A DNA stretch of 64,000 nucleotides from Oscillospiraceae bacterium (GCA_015066385.1 SVOJ01000015.1:1-64000), one strand, 5' to 3'. Numbered from the stretch's first letter, positions 15,235 through 23,278 are shown. A program made the numbers and translations. The notes: a model not told the origin generated them from the letters alone.

Positions 15235-15918
15235 GTGATCAATATTCTTGTTGCGGAAGATAACGAAAACGCACGCAAACTGTATGACTTTATTCTGCGC
15301 AAGGAACACTATACGCCCATTCTTGCCGAAGACGGTCTGCAGGCATTGAAAATTCTTGAAAAACAGCACGTCGATCTGATTATTTTAGATGTGATGATGC
15401 CGAATATGGACGGCTTTACATTTGCAAAAGAACTTCGCGATGCCGATATTCAGGTGCCGATTCTGATGATTTCCGCAAAAGACACACCTGCCGACAAGCG
15501 GGAAGGTTTTTTATCGGGAACGGACGATTACATGGTCAAGCCCATTGACGAGCAGGAATTTCTGCTTCGCATCAAGGCATTGCTCCGACGTGCACGCATC
15601 AGTGCTGACAAAGCCTTGGTCATCGGCAACACAAAACTGCTGTACGATTCGTTCAGCGTGACCGAAAACAACACCGAAACGATTCTGCCGCGTAAAGAAT
15701 TCCTTGTGCTTTATAAACTTCTCTCCTACCCCAATAAAACCTTTACACGTGCACAGTTGATGGAGGAAATATGGAGTATGGACACCGACAGCGAGGAACG
15801 TACGGTGGATGTACATATCAACCGTCTGCGTGAAAAATTCGGCAACAATCCCGATTTCAGAATCATCACCGTACGGGGGCTGGGATACAAAGCCGTTATC
15901 AGCGAGGAAAAACAATGA
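15235..15918 (+). CDS. OmpR-family response regulator
   Basis: 227-residue regulator. The receiver domain (1-115) has the acidic pair in ILVAEDNE, the phospho-acceptor Asp in LIILDVMMPNMDG near residue 47, Ser in MISAKD and Lys in MVKPIDEQEF. The C-terminal winged helix (130-227) ends ERTVDVHINRLREKFGNNP with the usual VRGLGYKA. The GTG at 15235 is chosen because AGAGGTG stands 7 nt upstream and the receiver strand begins two codons later. Overlaps the kinase gene by 4 nt (ATGA), so the pair is translationally coupled. Confidence 0.93.
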   Translation: MINILVAEDNENARKLYDFILRKEHYTPILAEDGLQALKILEKQHVDLIILDVMMPNMDGFTFAKELRDADIQVPILMISAKDTPADKREGFLSGTDDYMVKPIDEQEFLLRIKALLRRARISADKALVIGNTKLLYDSFSVTENNTETILPRKEFLVLYKLLSYPNKTFTRAQLMEEIWSMDTDSEERTVDVHINRLREKFGNNPDFRIITVRGLGYKAVISEEKQ

Positions 15919-16973
15919 ACAACCGTAAACTGAGCACAAAACTTTCTTTCGGTGTATTTGTCTGCTTTCTTGCGGCAAATATACTGACAGGTGTTGCATT
16001 TATCTTTTTGTTGCAGAACGGTTTTTTCCGCGTCTGGAGATTGACATCACTCATACTGATTGTGTTGCTTTTTATTGCCAGTACCGCCATCGGCTCGGTG
16101 GGAGCAATTCTGTTATCCCGCTTCTTTCTGCAACCCATTGACAACCTGCGAAAAGCCATGGAACAGGTTAAAAAGGGCGATTACACGGCCAAAGTTGAAC
16201 CAATCAGCCGTCAACTCGGCGAAAATCTGACCATTGCACAGCTTGAAGACAGTTTCAATGCCATGACCGCGGAACTGCGAAACACAGAACTTATGCGAAA
16301 AGATTTTATTTCCAATTTTTCGCATGAATTCAAAACCCCCATCGCTTCCATAAAAGGCATGGCAAAGCAGTTGTATGCAGGAGAAGTCAGCGAAGAGCAA
16401 CGCAATGATTTTTTAAAGATCATCTATGAAGAATCCGCAAGACTTGCCGATTTGTCCGATGAAATTTTGTTGCTGACAAGGCTCGAAAAACAGCAAATTA
16501 TTCCTGAACAGCAAGAATACAGCCTTGATGAGCAACTGCGCCGCTGTCTGTTATTGTTTGAGGAGTCATGGAGTACAAAAAACCTCGACATTGATATGGA
16601 TCTTGAGGAAATCAACTATTGCAGCAATGAAGATCTTTTGGCACACGTGTGGAACAATCTGTTCGGCAATGCAGTGAAATTCACTCCGCAAAACGGCAGT
16701 CTGCAGGTAAAAGCCACCCAAACAGCCAACGAAGTTCTTGTCTGTATCAAAGATACCGGCATCGGTATGACCAAAGAAACACAGGAACATATTTTTGATA
16801 AATTCTATCAGGGGGATCCGTCCCACACCACCCCCGGCAACGGTCTGGGATTGGCACTGGTCAAAAAAATTCTCACCCTGGCGGGTGGTACGATCGAAGT
16901 GGAAAGTGAACCGGGCATCGGCTCTGCTTTTACGGTGCGATTGCCCGTTGAGAACAAAACCGAAAGGAGATAA
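15915..16973 (+). CDS. Sensor histidine kinase with HAMP domain
   Basis: 352-residue kinase. Two membrane helices (about 10-35 and 42-68) are separated by only a few residues (FFRVWR), so there is almost no extracellular sensor and the signal is probably sensed in the membrane. Then HAMP (about 69-125), dimerisation helix with the phospho-His in ISNFSHEFKTPIASIKG near residue 138, and the ATPase domain with N box (LLAHVWNNLFGNAVKFTP), G1 (DTGIGM) and G2 (GNGLGLALVKKI). Partner is the overlapping response regulator. Short-loop kinases of this type often sense membrane-active antibiotics or envelope stress in Bacillota. Confidence 0.93.
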   Translation: MNNRKLSTKLSFGVFVCFLAANILTGVAFIFLLQNGFFRVWRLTSLILIVLLFIASTAIGSVGAILLSRFFLQPIDNLRKAMEQVKKGDYTAKVEPISRQLGENLTIAQLEDSFNAMTAELRNTELMRKDFISNFSHEFKTPIASIKGMAKQLYAGEVSEEQRNDFLKIIYEESARLADLSDEILLLTRLEKQQIIPEQQEYSLDEQLRRCLLLFEESWSTKNLDIDMDLEEINYCSNEDLLAHVWNNLFGNAVKFTPQNGSLQVKATQTANEVLVCIKDTGIGMTKETQEHIFDKFYQGDPSHTTPGNGLGLALVKKILTLAGGTIEVESEPGIGSAFTVRLPVENKTERR

Positions 16974-16979
16974 TGCAAC

Positions 16980-18353
16980 ATGAACGAAAAAATTCTGATT
17001 GCAGGCGGCGGCCACGGCGGTCTTGCGGCAGCATATCACCTTGCCAAAAACGGGGTCGATGTAACGGTTCTGGAAGCGCATTCCCGCTATAATATGGGTT
17101 GGGATCAGCCTGATTCCGTCAATTTAAACTGCTTTGAATTGGCGGATATTCCCGTTCCTCTGAGTTATGTTGTTAAAAGAACACCCATCACCCTTTGCAT
17201 CGGCGACGGGGTGACACCCAACATTTCGCAGGTCGTTCCCGACGACGGTTACACGGTTATGATTGAACGCAAGGTGCTGTGTCAGTATCTTGTGCAACTT
17301 GCCATGGATGCGGGAGCCAATTTTATTTTCAACACAAAAGTCGAAAAACCAATCATTCTCGGCAGCAGAGTCTGCGGTGTGCAGACCGACAAAGGGGCTT
17401 TTTATGCGGATATGGTGATTGATGCGTGCGGTATCAACTCCCCTTTACGCCGTGCACTGCCGGCAAAGTTACACATTGAACGCACGCTTGAAGCGTATGA
17501 TGTGTTGCACACATACCGTGCATTTTACAACAAAAATCCCGATTGCCCGCAGACCGAGCCGTACAAGGTGTATGTGTTTGAAGACGGCACGGTCGGCATG
17601 CAGTGGCTGATCACGAACGAGAAAGACACGGACGTTCTGATTGCCCGTTTTCGTGAATATACGGATGCGGATACCGTTATCACAATCGAAAAAATGAAGC
17701 ATGAAAATCCGCAGTTGGGTGACACTCTGCTTCGCGGCGGTTATGTAATTGATATCCCCGTCCGACAGCCCTTGTCGGTGCTTGTGGCAGACGGTTATGC
17801 GGCCATCGGTGACAGTGCCTTTATGACCTATTCGATGAAGGGCTCGGGTGTCGGCTATGCCATGCAGGCAGGTAAAATCCTTGCAAAAACCATCATGGAA
17901 GACACTGAAAGTTTTTACACCGCAAAAACACTGTGGAGTTATCAATATAACTTTTTCAAGGAAATCGGTAAAAATGCATCCATTATTGCACTCGGAAAGG
18001 TGTTTATGACAAAACTGACCACACAGGATGTTGCATTTTTGCTCAAAGAAGACATCATCAATCAGAAAATGATGGATGCGACCGCAACGGAAAACGGCCT
18101 TGTTGAACTCATCACGCAAGCCGGTGTCAGCGTAATCAAAGACAAGATGATGCGCTTTTTTGACAATAAGGAACTGCGTAACAAGGTACTGCATGTGCCG
18201 GTCTGGATGGCTAGACTTTTGCCGATTCTGTCTTCCCTGCCGGAAAAATATGACCGCGATGAAGTCAAAAAATGGGCAGATAAATATGATAATTTTTATG
18301 ATTCCATCCGCTCGGACAATGCGGCAAATGTAATTGATGAAGAATTGATTTAA
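16980..18353 (+). CDS. FAD-dependent oxidoreductase, geranylgeranyl reductase-like
   Basis: 457-residue flavoprotein. N-terminal FAD Rossmann motif ILIAGGGHGGLAAAYHLAKN followed by VTVLEA (Glu for ribose binding), and the second FAD motif YAAIGDSAFMTYSMKGSGVG near residue 280, as in the geranylgeranyl reductase/halogenase-like group. Members reduce isoprenoid double bonds or oxidise hydrophobic substrates at the membrane. The substrate here is unknown. It begins 6 nt after the kinase gene, so it is probably co-transcribed with and perhaps controlled by the two-component system. Ends at a long hairpin terminator. Confidence 0.87.
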   Translation: MNEKILIAGGGHGGLAAAYHLAKNGVDVTVLEAHSRYNMGWDQPDSVNLNCFELADIPVPLSYVVKRTPITLCIGDGVTPNISQVVPDDGYTVMIERKVLCQYLVQLAMDAGANFIFNTKVEKPIILGSRVCGVQTDKGAFYADMVIDACGINSPLRRALPAKLHIERTLEAYDVLHTYRAFYNKNPDCPQTEPYKVYVFEDGTVGMQWLITNEKDTDVLIARFREYTDADTVITIEKMKHENPQLGDTLLRGGYVIDIPVRQPLSVLVADGYAAIGDSAFMTYSMKGSGVGYAMQAGKILAKTIMEDTESFYTAKTLWSYQYNFFKEIGKNASIIALGKVFMTKLTTQDVAFLLKEDIINQKMMDATATENGLVELITQAGVSVIKDKMMRFFDNKELRNKVLHVPVWMARLLPILSSLPEKYDRDEVKKWADKYDNFYDSIRSDNAANVIDEELI

Positions 18354-18358
18354 ACAGT

Positions 18359-18406
18359 AAAAGGCTGTATCAGACATCATAAAAGATGTTTTTGATACAG
18401 CCTTTT
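18359..18406. terminator. Bidirectional hairpin terminator
   Basis: AAAAGGCTGTATCA (18359-18372) and TGATACAGCCTTTT (18393-18406) form a perfect 14-bp stem. The 20-nt loop itself contains ACATC/GATGT. Between convergent genes. Confidence 0.82.
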
Positions 18407-18421
18407 AACTGCAAATATATA

Positions 18422-18916
18422 TCATTCAGCAACAACACGAGCTTCATGATATAAGCTCATTGAAATAACATCTGATCGCTTTGATAATTTTTTAACTTGT
18501 TTTTCTGTCAATTCCGCAATGATCATAGGAGCATAGGCACTTTGAAAAATAATTGCTTCTTCATCAATGCCGACTTCACCCACAAAAGCCGTGTTCTTTG
18601 CAACCATTTTTTCACGGGCGATCGCTCTGCGTTCACTGATATATGTGTTTGTTTTTTTCATTTCCGCATCACGACTACCTGATTCTAAATTCCATTCCGT
18701 TAAACCTGTTTTTTCTTTTACTTCCGCATCCACGCTATCCTGATCGATATCACTCAACCAAATATAAACGGCAACAGTTTCTGCACCTTCGTCAAAGGCT
18801 TTTGTGATTTCAGAGTCAATTTTCTCTGCATTCACACTTTTGTATGTAAAACACACAACTGTAAATCCCAAAATCAATGCCAACACAACACTTGTTATCG
18901 GTTTAACATATTTCAT
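18422..18916 (-). CDS. Exported free-standing subtilase-propeptide (inhibitor I9)-like protein
   Basis: 164-residue protein with an N-terminal signal or anchor helix (ITSVVLALILGFTVVCFTY, about 7-25). The rest resembles the propeptide/inhibitor I9-type domains fused to Clostridia subtilisins: the early strand ETVAVYIWLSDID and the terminal ELTEKQVKKLSKRSDVISMS, where the last strand would contact a protease. No protease domain follows and none lies nearby, so it could be an independent protease inhibitor or chaperone. This is a pattern judgement and not a verified family match. Own promoter at 18949-18978. The ribosome site AAAGGAA is moderate. Slightly AT-richer than its neighbours. Confidence 0.7.
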   Translation of the reverse strand: MKYVKPITSVVLALILGFTVVCFTYKSVNAEKIDSEITKAFDEGAETVAVYIWLSDIDQDSVDAEVKEKTGLTEWNLESGSRDAEMKKTNTYISERRAIAREKMVAKNTAFVGEVGIDEEAIIFQSAYAPMIIAELTEKQVKKLSKRSDVISMSLYHEARVVAE

Positions 18917-18948
18917 TGCCGTTTATTCCTTTCTGTTATTTCATATAT

Positions 18949-18978
18949 ATTATATCACATTGCATGGATTTTTGTCAA
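18949..18978 (-). promoter_or_regulatory. Promoter of the I9-like gene
   Basis: Minus strand TTGACA (18978-18973), 18 bp, TATAAT (18954-18949), with TGA just before the -10 (extended -10). Confidence 0.72.
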
Positions 18979-18983
18979 TAAAA

Positions 18984-19028
18984 TCAAAAAAAATCAAGAG
19001 ATGCGAAAACCTCGGTTCTCGCATCTCT
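18984..19028 (-). terminator. Terminator of the pduL-like gene
   Basis: AGAGATGCGA (18997-19006) and TCGCATCTCT (19019-19028) form a perfect 10-bp stem. On the minus strand it is followed by TTGATTTTTTTTG. Confidence 0.85.
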
Positions 19029-19048
19029 CTTCATTTTTTGTTTTTAAA

Positions 19049-19621
19049 TTAAAGAATTTCACCCATGGTGCCGGCTGCGGGCATAACAGCGTTGGATTCA
19101 TCGGTGTCGATGTGCATGGCAAGTGCAAAGTTGGGATGCACACGAACAACAACATCACCGAAAATGAGGGTGCGTTCTGCAGATTCGATCTTGACATTGA
19201 CAATCTGCTTGTCTGCAAGGCCGTAGTTTTCGGCATCGGCAGGAGTCATGTGGATATGTCTCTTTGCAACGATCACGCCGTCTTCAATTTCAACTTCACC
19301 CTTGGGGCCGACGATCTTGCAAGCACCGGAGTTTGCAATGTCACCGGATTCGCGAACGGGAGCAACAACGCCGATAGAACGGGCATCGGAAGCGGAAATT
19401 TCAACCTGGGTTGCGGGACGCACGGGGCCGAGAATGGAAACTGCCGGGAACTGACCTTTGGGGCCGATCACGGCAACTCTTTCTTCGCAAGCGTACTGAC
19501 CGGGCTGGGAAAGGTCTTTCTTCTTGGTCAGTTCATAGCCTTCACCGAAAAGAATGTCAAGTGCTTCGCGGGAAACATGAACGTGTCTTGCGGATGTTTC
19601 AATAAGTACTTCTTTTTTCAT
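19049..19621 (-). CDS. pduL: Phosphate propanoyltransferase PduL-type phosphotransacylase
   Basis: 190-residue PduL-family enzyme, which interconverts acyl-CoA plus phosphate and acyl-phosphate plus CoA. Two beta-barrel halves each supply metal-binding His: TSARHVHVSREAL near residue 12 and VIVAKRHIHMTPADAENY near 118, plus ALAMHIDTDE near 170. Many relatives belong to propanediol or ethanolamine microcompartments and have an encapsulation peptide at the N-terminus. Here the protein starts directly at the catalytic barrel (MKKEVLIETSARH), there is no shell protein nearby and no acetate kinase next to it, so it probably acts as a free cytosolic phosphotransacetylase for acetate formation and ATP synthesis. 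ATG 19621 follows GGAGG. An upstream in-frame Met has none. Confidence 0.92.
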   Translation of the reverse strand: MKKEVLIETSARHVHVSREALDILFGEGYELTKKKDLSQPGQYACEERVAVIGPKGQFPAVSILGPVRPATQVEISASDARSIGVVAPVRESGDIANSGACKIVGPKGEVEIEDGVIVAKRHIHMTPADAENYGLADKQIVNVKIESAERTLIFGDVVVRVHPNFALAMHIDTDESNAVMPAAGTMGEIL

Positions 19622-19656
19622 TGTATTTACCTCCAAATCTTTCATTCCAAAGATTT

Positions 19657-19685
19657 ATTATACAATCGAATGAAACGTTTTACAA
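19657..19685 (-). promoter_or_regulatory. Promoter of pduL
   Basis: Minus strand TTGTAA (19685-19680), 17 bp, TATAAT (19662-19657). Confidence 0.68.
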
Positions 19686-19720
19686 GAGGATTTTATAAAT
19701 TTATCAAATTTTCCGAAATA

Positions 19721-19749
19721 TTGACTTTTCAAGCCGACGGTGTTATACT
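19721..19749 (+). promoter_or_regulatory. Promoter of a small leader transcript
   Basis: TTGACT (19721-19726), 17 bp, TATACT (19744-19749). Predicted start near 19756. The only long plus-strand genes it could serve begin at 19961, beyond a terminator. Confidence 0.65.
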
Positions 19750-19781
19750 GATTGCAAGAAAAAGAAAGGCAGGTGGACAAA

Positions 19782-19850
19782 ATGACAAAGTATTATCTTT
19801 ATTGTTCAAATTCATATATAAAATCAGATGTTGTTTTGTCCGCAAAATAA
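19782..19850 (+). CDS. Possible 22-residue leader peptide
   Basis: A 22-codon frame, MTKYYLYCSNSYIKSDVVLS plus AK, begins with ATG at 19782 after AGGTGG and ends at TAA 19848-19850. It lies between a good promoter and a perfect terminator and is Tyr-rich (4 Tyr in its first 12 residues). It could be a regulatory leader peptide or a decayed gene start. No protein evidence. Confidence 0.4.
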   Translation: MTKYYLYCSNSYIKSDVVLSAK

Positions 19851-19874
19851 GTTTACACATATTGCGATTGCCTA

Positions 19875-19907
19875 AACTCCTCTGATTTATTGTCAGGGGA
19901 GTTTTTT
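19875..19907 (+). terminator. Terminator or attenuator of the leader transcript
   Basis: AACTCCTCTGA (19875-19885) pairs with TCAGGGGAGTT (19893-19903) through 11 bp with one G-U, followed by a run of T. The next gene begins 54 nt later without an obvious promoter of its own, so read-through may be needed for its expression. Confidence 0.78.
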
Positions 19908-19960
19908 AATTGGAGGCGTTATAGAGTGATTTCATTAAGATTAACAACTGAGGTGTAAAA

Positions 19961-21148
19961 ATGGCAAAACGAGTTATAGTTGTTCCGTATAACGAACAAT
20001 GGAAAACAGATTTTGAGACAATTAAACAACATCTTTTACCTGCAGCAGAAGATATAATAATCGGCATTGAACATATCGGCAGCACCTCCGTTGAGGGGCT
20101 TTCTGCGAAACCTATTATTGACATTGATATTGTTATTAAAGACTATTCTGTATTTGATACAATAGTTGAAAGATTAGCAACTCTTGGTTACATACACGAA
20201 GGAAATCTCGGCATAAAAGACAGAGAAGCATTTGATTACAAAGGCAATGCAGATTTGCCAAAGCATCATTTATATGTTTGTCCGGAATTTTCAGCAGAAC
20301 TTCATAGGCATATTTCTTTTAGAGATTATTTGAGAAATCATCCGGAAGCTGTACAGAAATATAGTAAAGTCAAAGAAGAAGGTGCAAAGTTATTCCCCGA
20401 CAGCATAGATGATTATATTACTTATAAATCACCTTGCATTGAGGAGATTTATAGAAAATGCGGACTAAAAAAATACAAAGCAATATTCTTTGACCGTGAC
20501 GGAACTTTGACGTATTTCACGGCTGAAAAAGAAGAGTGGCGAGATAAGAAAATAAGCAGTTGGAGTGGCAAGCCGTTTGAACTTGATTACGATAAAATGA
20601 TGTCGCTGTTTCATCTCGCAAGCGAAGGCAGAAAACCTTGGTATAAAACTCTTCAAGATGAGCAAGAGTTTTTCAAGAGATACTATTATCATTTGCTTGT
20701 CGGTGAAGGTGTTACAGAAGATGTTGAAAATAAGGCTGAATTGCTTCTGAATGAACTTTGGTGTAACAGTGACAGAGCATTATTTTCTGAAACGGTAGAG
20801 GCGCTTGAATATTTCAAAAATCACGGTTATAAAATGGGAGTTATCAGTGACACATCACCGTCACTTGAATTCACATTACAGCAACTCGGTATTGCAAAGT
20901 ATTTCACATCGTTTACTGCAAGCTCATTGGTCGGTGCAGGCAAGCCGAGTCCAATTATTTTCAATGCTGCACTTGAAGCACAAGGTGTATTCGCATCTGA
21001 AAGTATATTTGTTGACGATTGTAAAGAAGAAGCAGACGGAGCAAGAGAGCAGGGCTTTACGGCATTTTACCTTGACAGAAGCGGTGAAAATAATGATAAA
21101 TGGACAATACATAATCTGAAACAGTTAATTGATTTTGTTGAGGGATGA
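19961..21148 (+). CDS. GrpB-domain / HAD-hydrolase fusion protein
   Basis: 395-residue protein of two parts. Residues 1-165 are a GrpB/UPF0157 domain, related to nucleotidyltransferases: PYNEQWKTDFETIK, then IEHIGSTSVEGLSAKPIIDI with the Ser-Thr/Asp-x-Asp pattern. Residues 172-395 are a haloacid dehalogenase-like hydrolase with motif I KYKAIFFDRDGTLTYF, motif II in MGVISDTSP, Lys in GAGKPSPIIF and motif IV IFVDDCKEEADGA. GrpB-like domains occur alone in most genomes. The fusion to a HAD phosphatase suggests a linked transfer-and-dephosphorylation role, possibly in small-molecule modification. AT-richer codon use than flanking genes, with the following four genes. First gene of a tight operon. 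Confidence 0.87.
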   Translation: MAKRVIVVPYNEQWKTDFETIKQHLLPAAEDIIIGIEHIGSTSVEGLSAKPIIDIDIVIKDYSVFDTIVERLATLGYIHEGNLGIKDREAFDYKGNADLPKHHLYVCPEFSAELHRHISFRDYLRNHPEAVQKYSKVKEEGAKLFPDSIDDYITYKSPCIEEIYRKCGLKKYKAIFFDRDGTLTYFTAEKEEWRDKKISSWSGKPFELDYDKMMSLFHLASEGRKPWYKTLQDEQEFFKRYYYHLLVGEGVTEDVENKAELLLNELWCNSDRALFSETVEALEYFKNHGYKMGVISDTSPSLEFTLQQLGIAKYFTSFTASSLVGAGKPSPIIFNAALEAQGVFASESIFVDDCKEEADGAREQGFTAFYLDRSGENNDKWTIHNLKQLIDFVEG

Positions 21149-21150
21149 TT

Positions 21151-21939
21151 ATGAAAAATAACGGGTTGAATTGGACTTTTGATACGGTTGCTGATTCTTA
21201 TGAAAAACTGCGCCCCGGATATGTTGATGAATTGTATCAGACTATTTTCGAATACAAAACAATCAATAACCTGAGCCGTGTTGTTGAAATCGGTATCGGA
21301 GGCGGTCAGGCAACATTGCCGATTCTTAAAACGGGTTGCAACCTGCTTGCAGTTGATTACGGTGAAAACTTCTGCAAAATTTGCCGTGAGAAATATAAGG
21401 AGTTTCCAAACTTTTCAGCAATTTCAGGAAAGTTTGAAGATGTTGATTTTAATGGCGAATATGATTTGATTTATTCCGCTTCTGCCTTTCATTGGATAGA
21501 CGAAGAAATCGGTTACAAAAAGGTGTACGATATGCTGAAAAACGGCGGTGTTTTTGCCCGTTTTGCAAATCACCCGTACCGTGACAAAGACAAACCTGCA
21601 CTGTCAGAAAAAATTGACCAAATCTATGCAGAATATTATTATAAATATCACAACAAAGAACCTAAATCGCCTGCCGAATACACCGAACAACAAGCACACG
21701 ATAGAGCTTTAATTGCAGAGAAATATGGGTTTACGGATATTCAATATAAGCTGTTTTACCGTACACGCACATTTACTGCAAAAGAATATATAATGCTTCT
21801 CGGTACATATTCAGACCATATCGTTATTGAAGAAACAATTCGGACAGAATTCTTTTCAAAAATAGAAGAGGTAATCAACAAACACGGCGGAGAGATTACT
21901 ATTTACGACACAATAGATTTACAGTTGGCAAGCAAATAA
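21151..21939 (+). CDS. Class I SAM-dependent methyltransferase
   Basis: 262-residue methyltransferase. Motif I RVVEIGIGGGQATLPIL near residue 42, followed by NLLAVDYGE (acidic residue for the SAM ribose), post-I IYSASAFHWIDEE (about 108) and NGGVFARFANHPYRD. The DVADSYEKLRPGY-like start (TVADSYEKLRPGYVDELYQ) is typical for a family of small-molecule methyltransferases related to UbiE/ToxA-like enzymes. Substrate unknown. The stop of the fusion gene overlaps the in-frame ATG at 21145. The ATG at 21151 has better spacing from GAGGG, so either could be used. Confidence 0.87.
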   Translation: MKNNGLNWTFDTVADSYEKLRPGYVDELYQTIFEYKTINNLSRVVEIGIGGGQATLPILKTGCNLLAVDYGENFCKICREKYKEFPNFSAISGKFEDVDFNGEYDLIYSASAFHWIDEEIGYKKVYDMLKNGGVFARFANHPYRDKDKPALSEKIDQIYAEYYYKYHNKEPKSPAEYTEQQAHDRALIAEKYGFTDIQYKLFYRTRTFTAKEYIMLLGTYSDHIVIEETIRTEFFSKIEEVINKHGGEITIYDTIDLQLASK

Positions 21940-21973
21940 TATTTCATTTTACAACAGTTTATAAGGAGATACT

Positions 21974-22576
21974 ATGAAATTACTTATAATTCGTCACGGT
22001 GAATCCGAGGCAGATTTACTTGATGTTCACGAAGGAAGAGCAGACTTTGCGTTAACCGAAAGAGGACACAGACAAGCTGAGGCTATGGCAAATTATGTTG
22101 CCGAGAACTTTGATATCTCAAAAATATATGCAAGCACATTGACAAGAGCGAAACAAACAGCACAGCATGTATCCGACAAAACCGGCATTCCTATTGCTTT
22201 TGATGAGAATTTAATGGAGTTCAACAACGGTCTTCTCGCGGGATTGCCCCGTGCGGTAGTAAGAGAAAAATATCCCGAAGTCCCGAATCTGCCCATTGAT
22301 AAAGCTGTTTACGGTCAGGAATCGCAGGTGGAGTTCAGGCAGAGAGCCGAAAATGCACTTTCAAGAGTGATAAGTGAATCGCAGGCAGACGAAACGATAG
22401 CAATTGTTTCGCACGGCGGAATGATAAACCAGCTTTATCGTTCACTATTTGATATGCCCGTTGACTGTAGATTTTTCTTTAATACTGCTGATACAGGTAT
22501 TCATATCTGGAATCTGACAGAAAAAGAAAGACGGGTTATCAAAGCTAATTTTGATGAACACACAAATGGAATTTAA
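21974..22576 (+). CDS. Histidine phosphatase family protein
   Basis: 200-residue phosphatase with the catalytic LLIIRHGESEADLLD at residues 3-17, the conserved ASTLTRAKQTAQHV, and the second catalytic His in IAIVSHGGMINQLY near 143. The length and the MEFNNGLLAGLP segment fit broad-specificity phosphatases of the PhoE/CobC group. Ribosome site AAGGAG. Third gene of the AT-rich operon, 34 nt after the methyltransferase. Confidence 0.9.
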   Translation: MKLLIIRHGESEADLLDVHEGRADFALTERGHRQAEAMANYVAENFDISKIYASTLTRAKQTAQHVSDKTGIPIAFDENLMEFNNGLLAGLPRAVVREKYPEVPNLPIDKAVYGQESQVEFRQRAENALSRVISESQADETIAIVSHGGMINQLYRSLFDMPVDCRFFFNTADTGIHIWNLTEKERRVIKANFDEHTNGI

Positions 22577-22597
22577 AGTAATCGATGGTTTGAAGAA

Positions 22598-23086
22598 ATG
22601 AACAAAGTAATTGTAATAGGTTGTCCCGGTTCGGGGAAAAGTACATTTTCAAGAGCGTTACACACGCTGACAAGTCTGCCGTTATACCATCTTGATTTAT
22701 TGAAATGGAACAGCGATAAAACAACTGTCAGCAAAGAAGTTTTTCTTGAAAGATTGCAAAATGTTCTTATGCCCGACAAATGGAGCATCGACGGTAACTA
22801 CGGTTCTACAATAGAACTTCGCCTTAAAGAGTGTGACACGGTTTTCTTTCTTGACTATCCTATGGAAGTTTGCATTGACGGAATAAGACAGAGACAAGGA
22901 AAACCGCGCTCCGATATGCCGTGGATTGAAACGGAAGACGATGCGGAATTTCTGGAGTTTATCAGAAACTATAACGCCCAAAGCCGTCCGAAAGTTTTGG
23001 AATTATTGAACAACTATCCGCAAAAAGATGTCATCATTTTCAAAAACAGAGAAGAGGCAGACGAATATTTAAATAAGATAATTTAA
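22598..23086 (+). CDS. Small P-loop kinase-like ATPase (FlaR/topology-modulation type)
   Basis: 162-residue protein with Walker A at the N-terminus (VIVIGCPGSGKSTFSRAL) and the family hallmark LPLYHLDLLKWN plus WSIDGNYGSTIELRL, found in proteins annotated as adenylate kinase-like or DNA topology modulation protein. The phosphate acceptor is not known. CDTVFFLDYPMEVC carries the Walker B-like strand. Last gene of the acquired-looking operon. It follows the phosphatase by 21 nt and precedes a clear terminator. Confidence 0.85.
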   Translation: MNKVIVIGCPGSGKSTFSRALHTLTSLPLYHLDLLKWNSDKTTVSKEVFLERLQNVLMPDKWSIDGNYGSTIELRLKECDTVFFLDYPMEVCIDGIRQRQGKPRSDMPWIETEDDAEFLEFIRNYNAQSRPKVLELLNNYPQKDVIIFKNREEADEYLNKII

Positions 23087-23096
23087 TCCCGACAGA

Positions 23097-23138
23097 CCGT
23101 ATTCGGCGATACCGCTGCGAATACGGTTTGTATTTTTA
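23097..23138 (+). terminator. Terminator of the GrpB-HAD operon
   Basis: ACCGTATTCG (23097-23106) and CGAATACGGT (23118-23127), perfect 10-bp stem with an 11-nt loop, followed by TTGTATTTTT. Confidence 0.82.
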
Positions 23139-23249
23139 TGCACCGAGCAATCGACCGCATCTGCAGTCAAAATAATGTAAATAAGTGAAATTTATAGAAG
23201 ATGAATAAAATTATTGCCACATTTTGTTATATTTATTATTATTATACTA

Positions 23250-23267
23250 TTGACACAAATTTAACAA
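23250..23267. promoter_or_regulatory. Candidate Rex (NADH-sensing repressor) operator
   Basis: TTGACACAAATTTAACAA has the right half TTAACAA identical to the Rex consensus TTGTTAA-N4-TTAACAA and the outer TTG of the left half conserved. It covers the -35 box and first part of the spacer, where a repressor would block RNA polymerase. Rex control of hydrogenase genes is established in other Clostridia. Binding here is inferred. Confidence 0.5.
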
Positions 23268-23278
23268 AGTGATATACT
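23250..23278 (+). promoter_or_regulatory. Main promoter of the hydrogenase operon
   Basis: TTGACA (23250-23255), 17 bp, TATACT (23273-23278). Predicted start near 23285, so the leader is about 80 nt. Confidence 0.8.
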
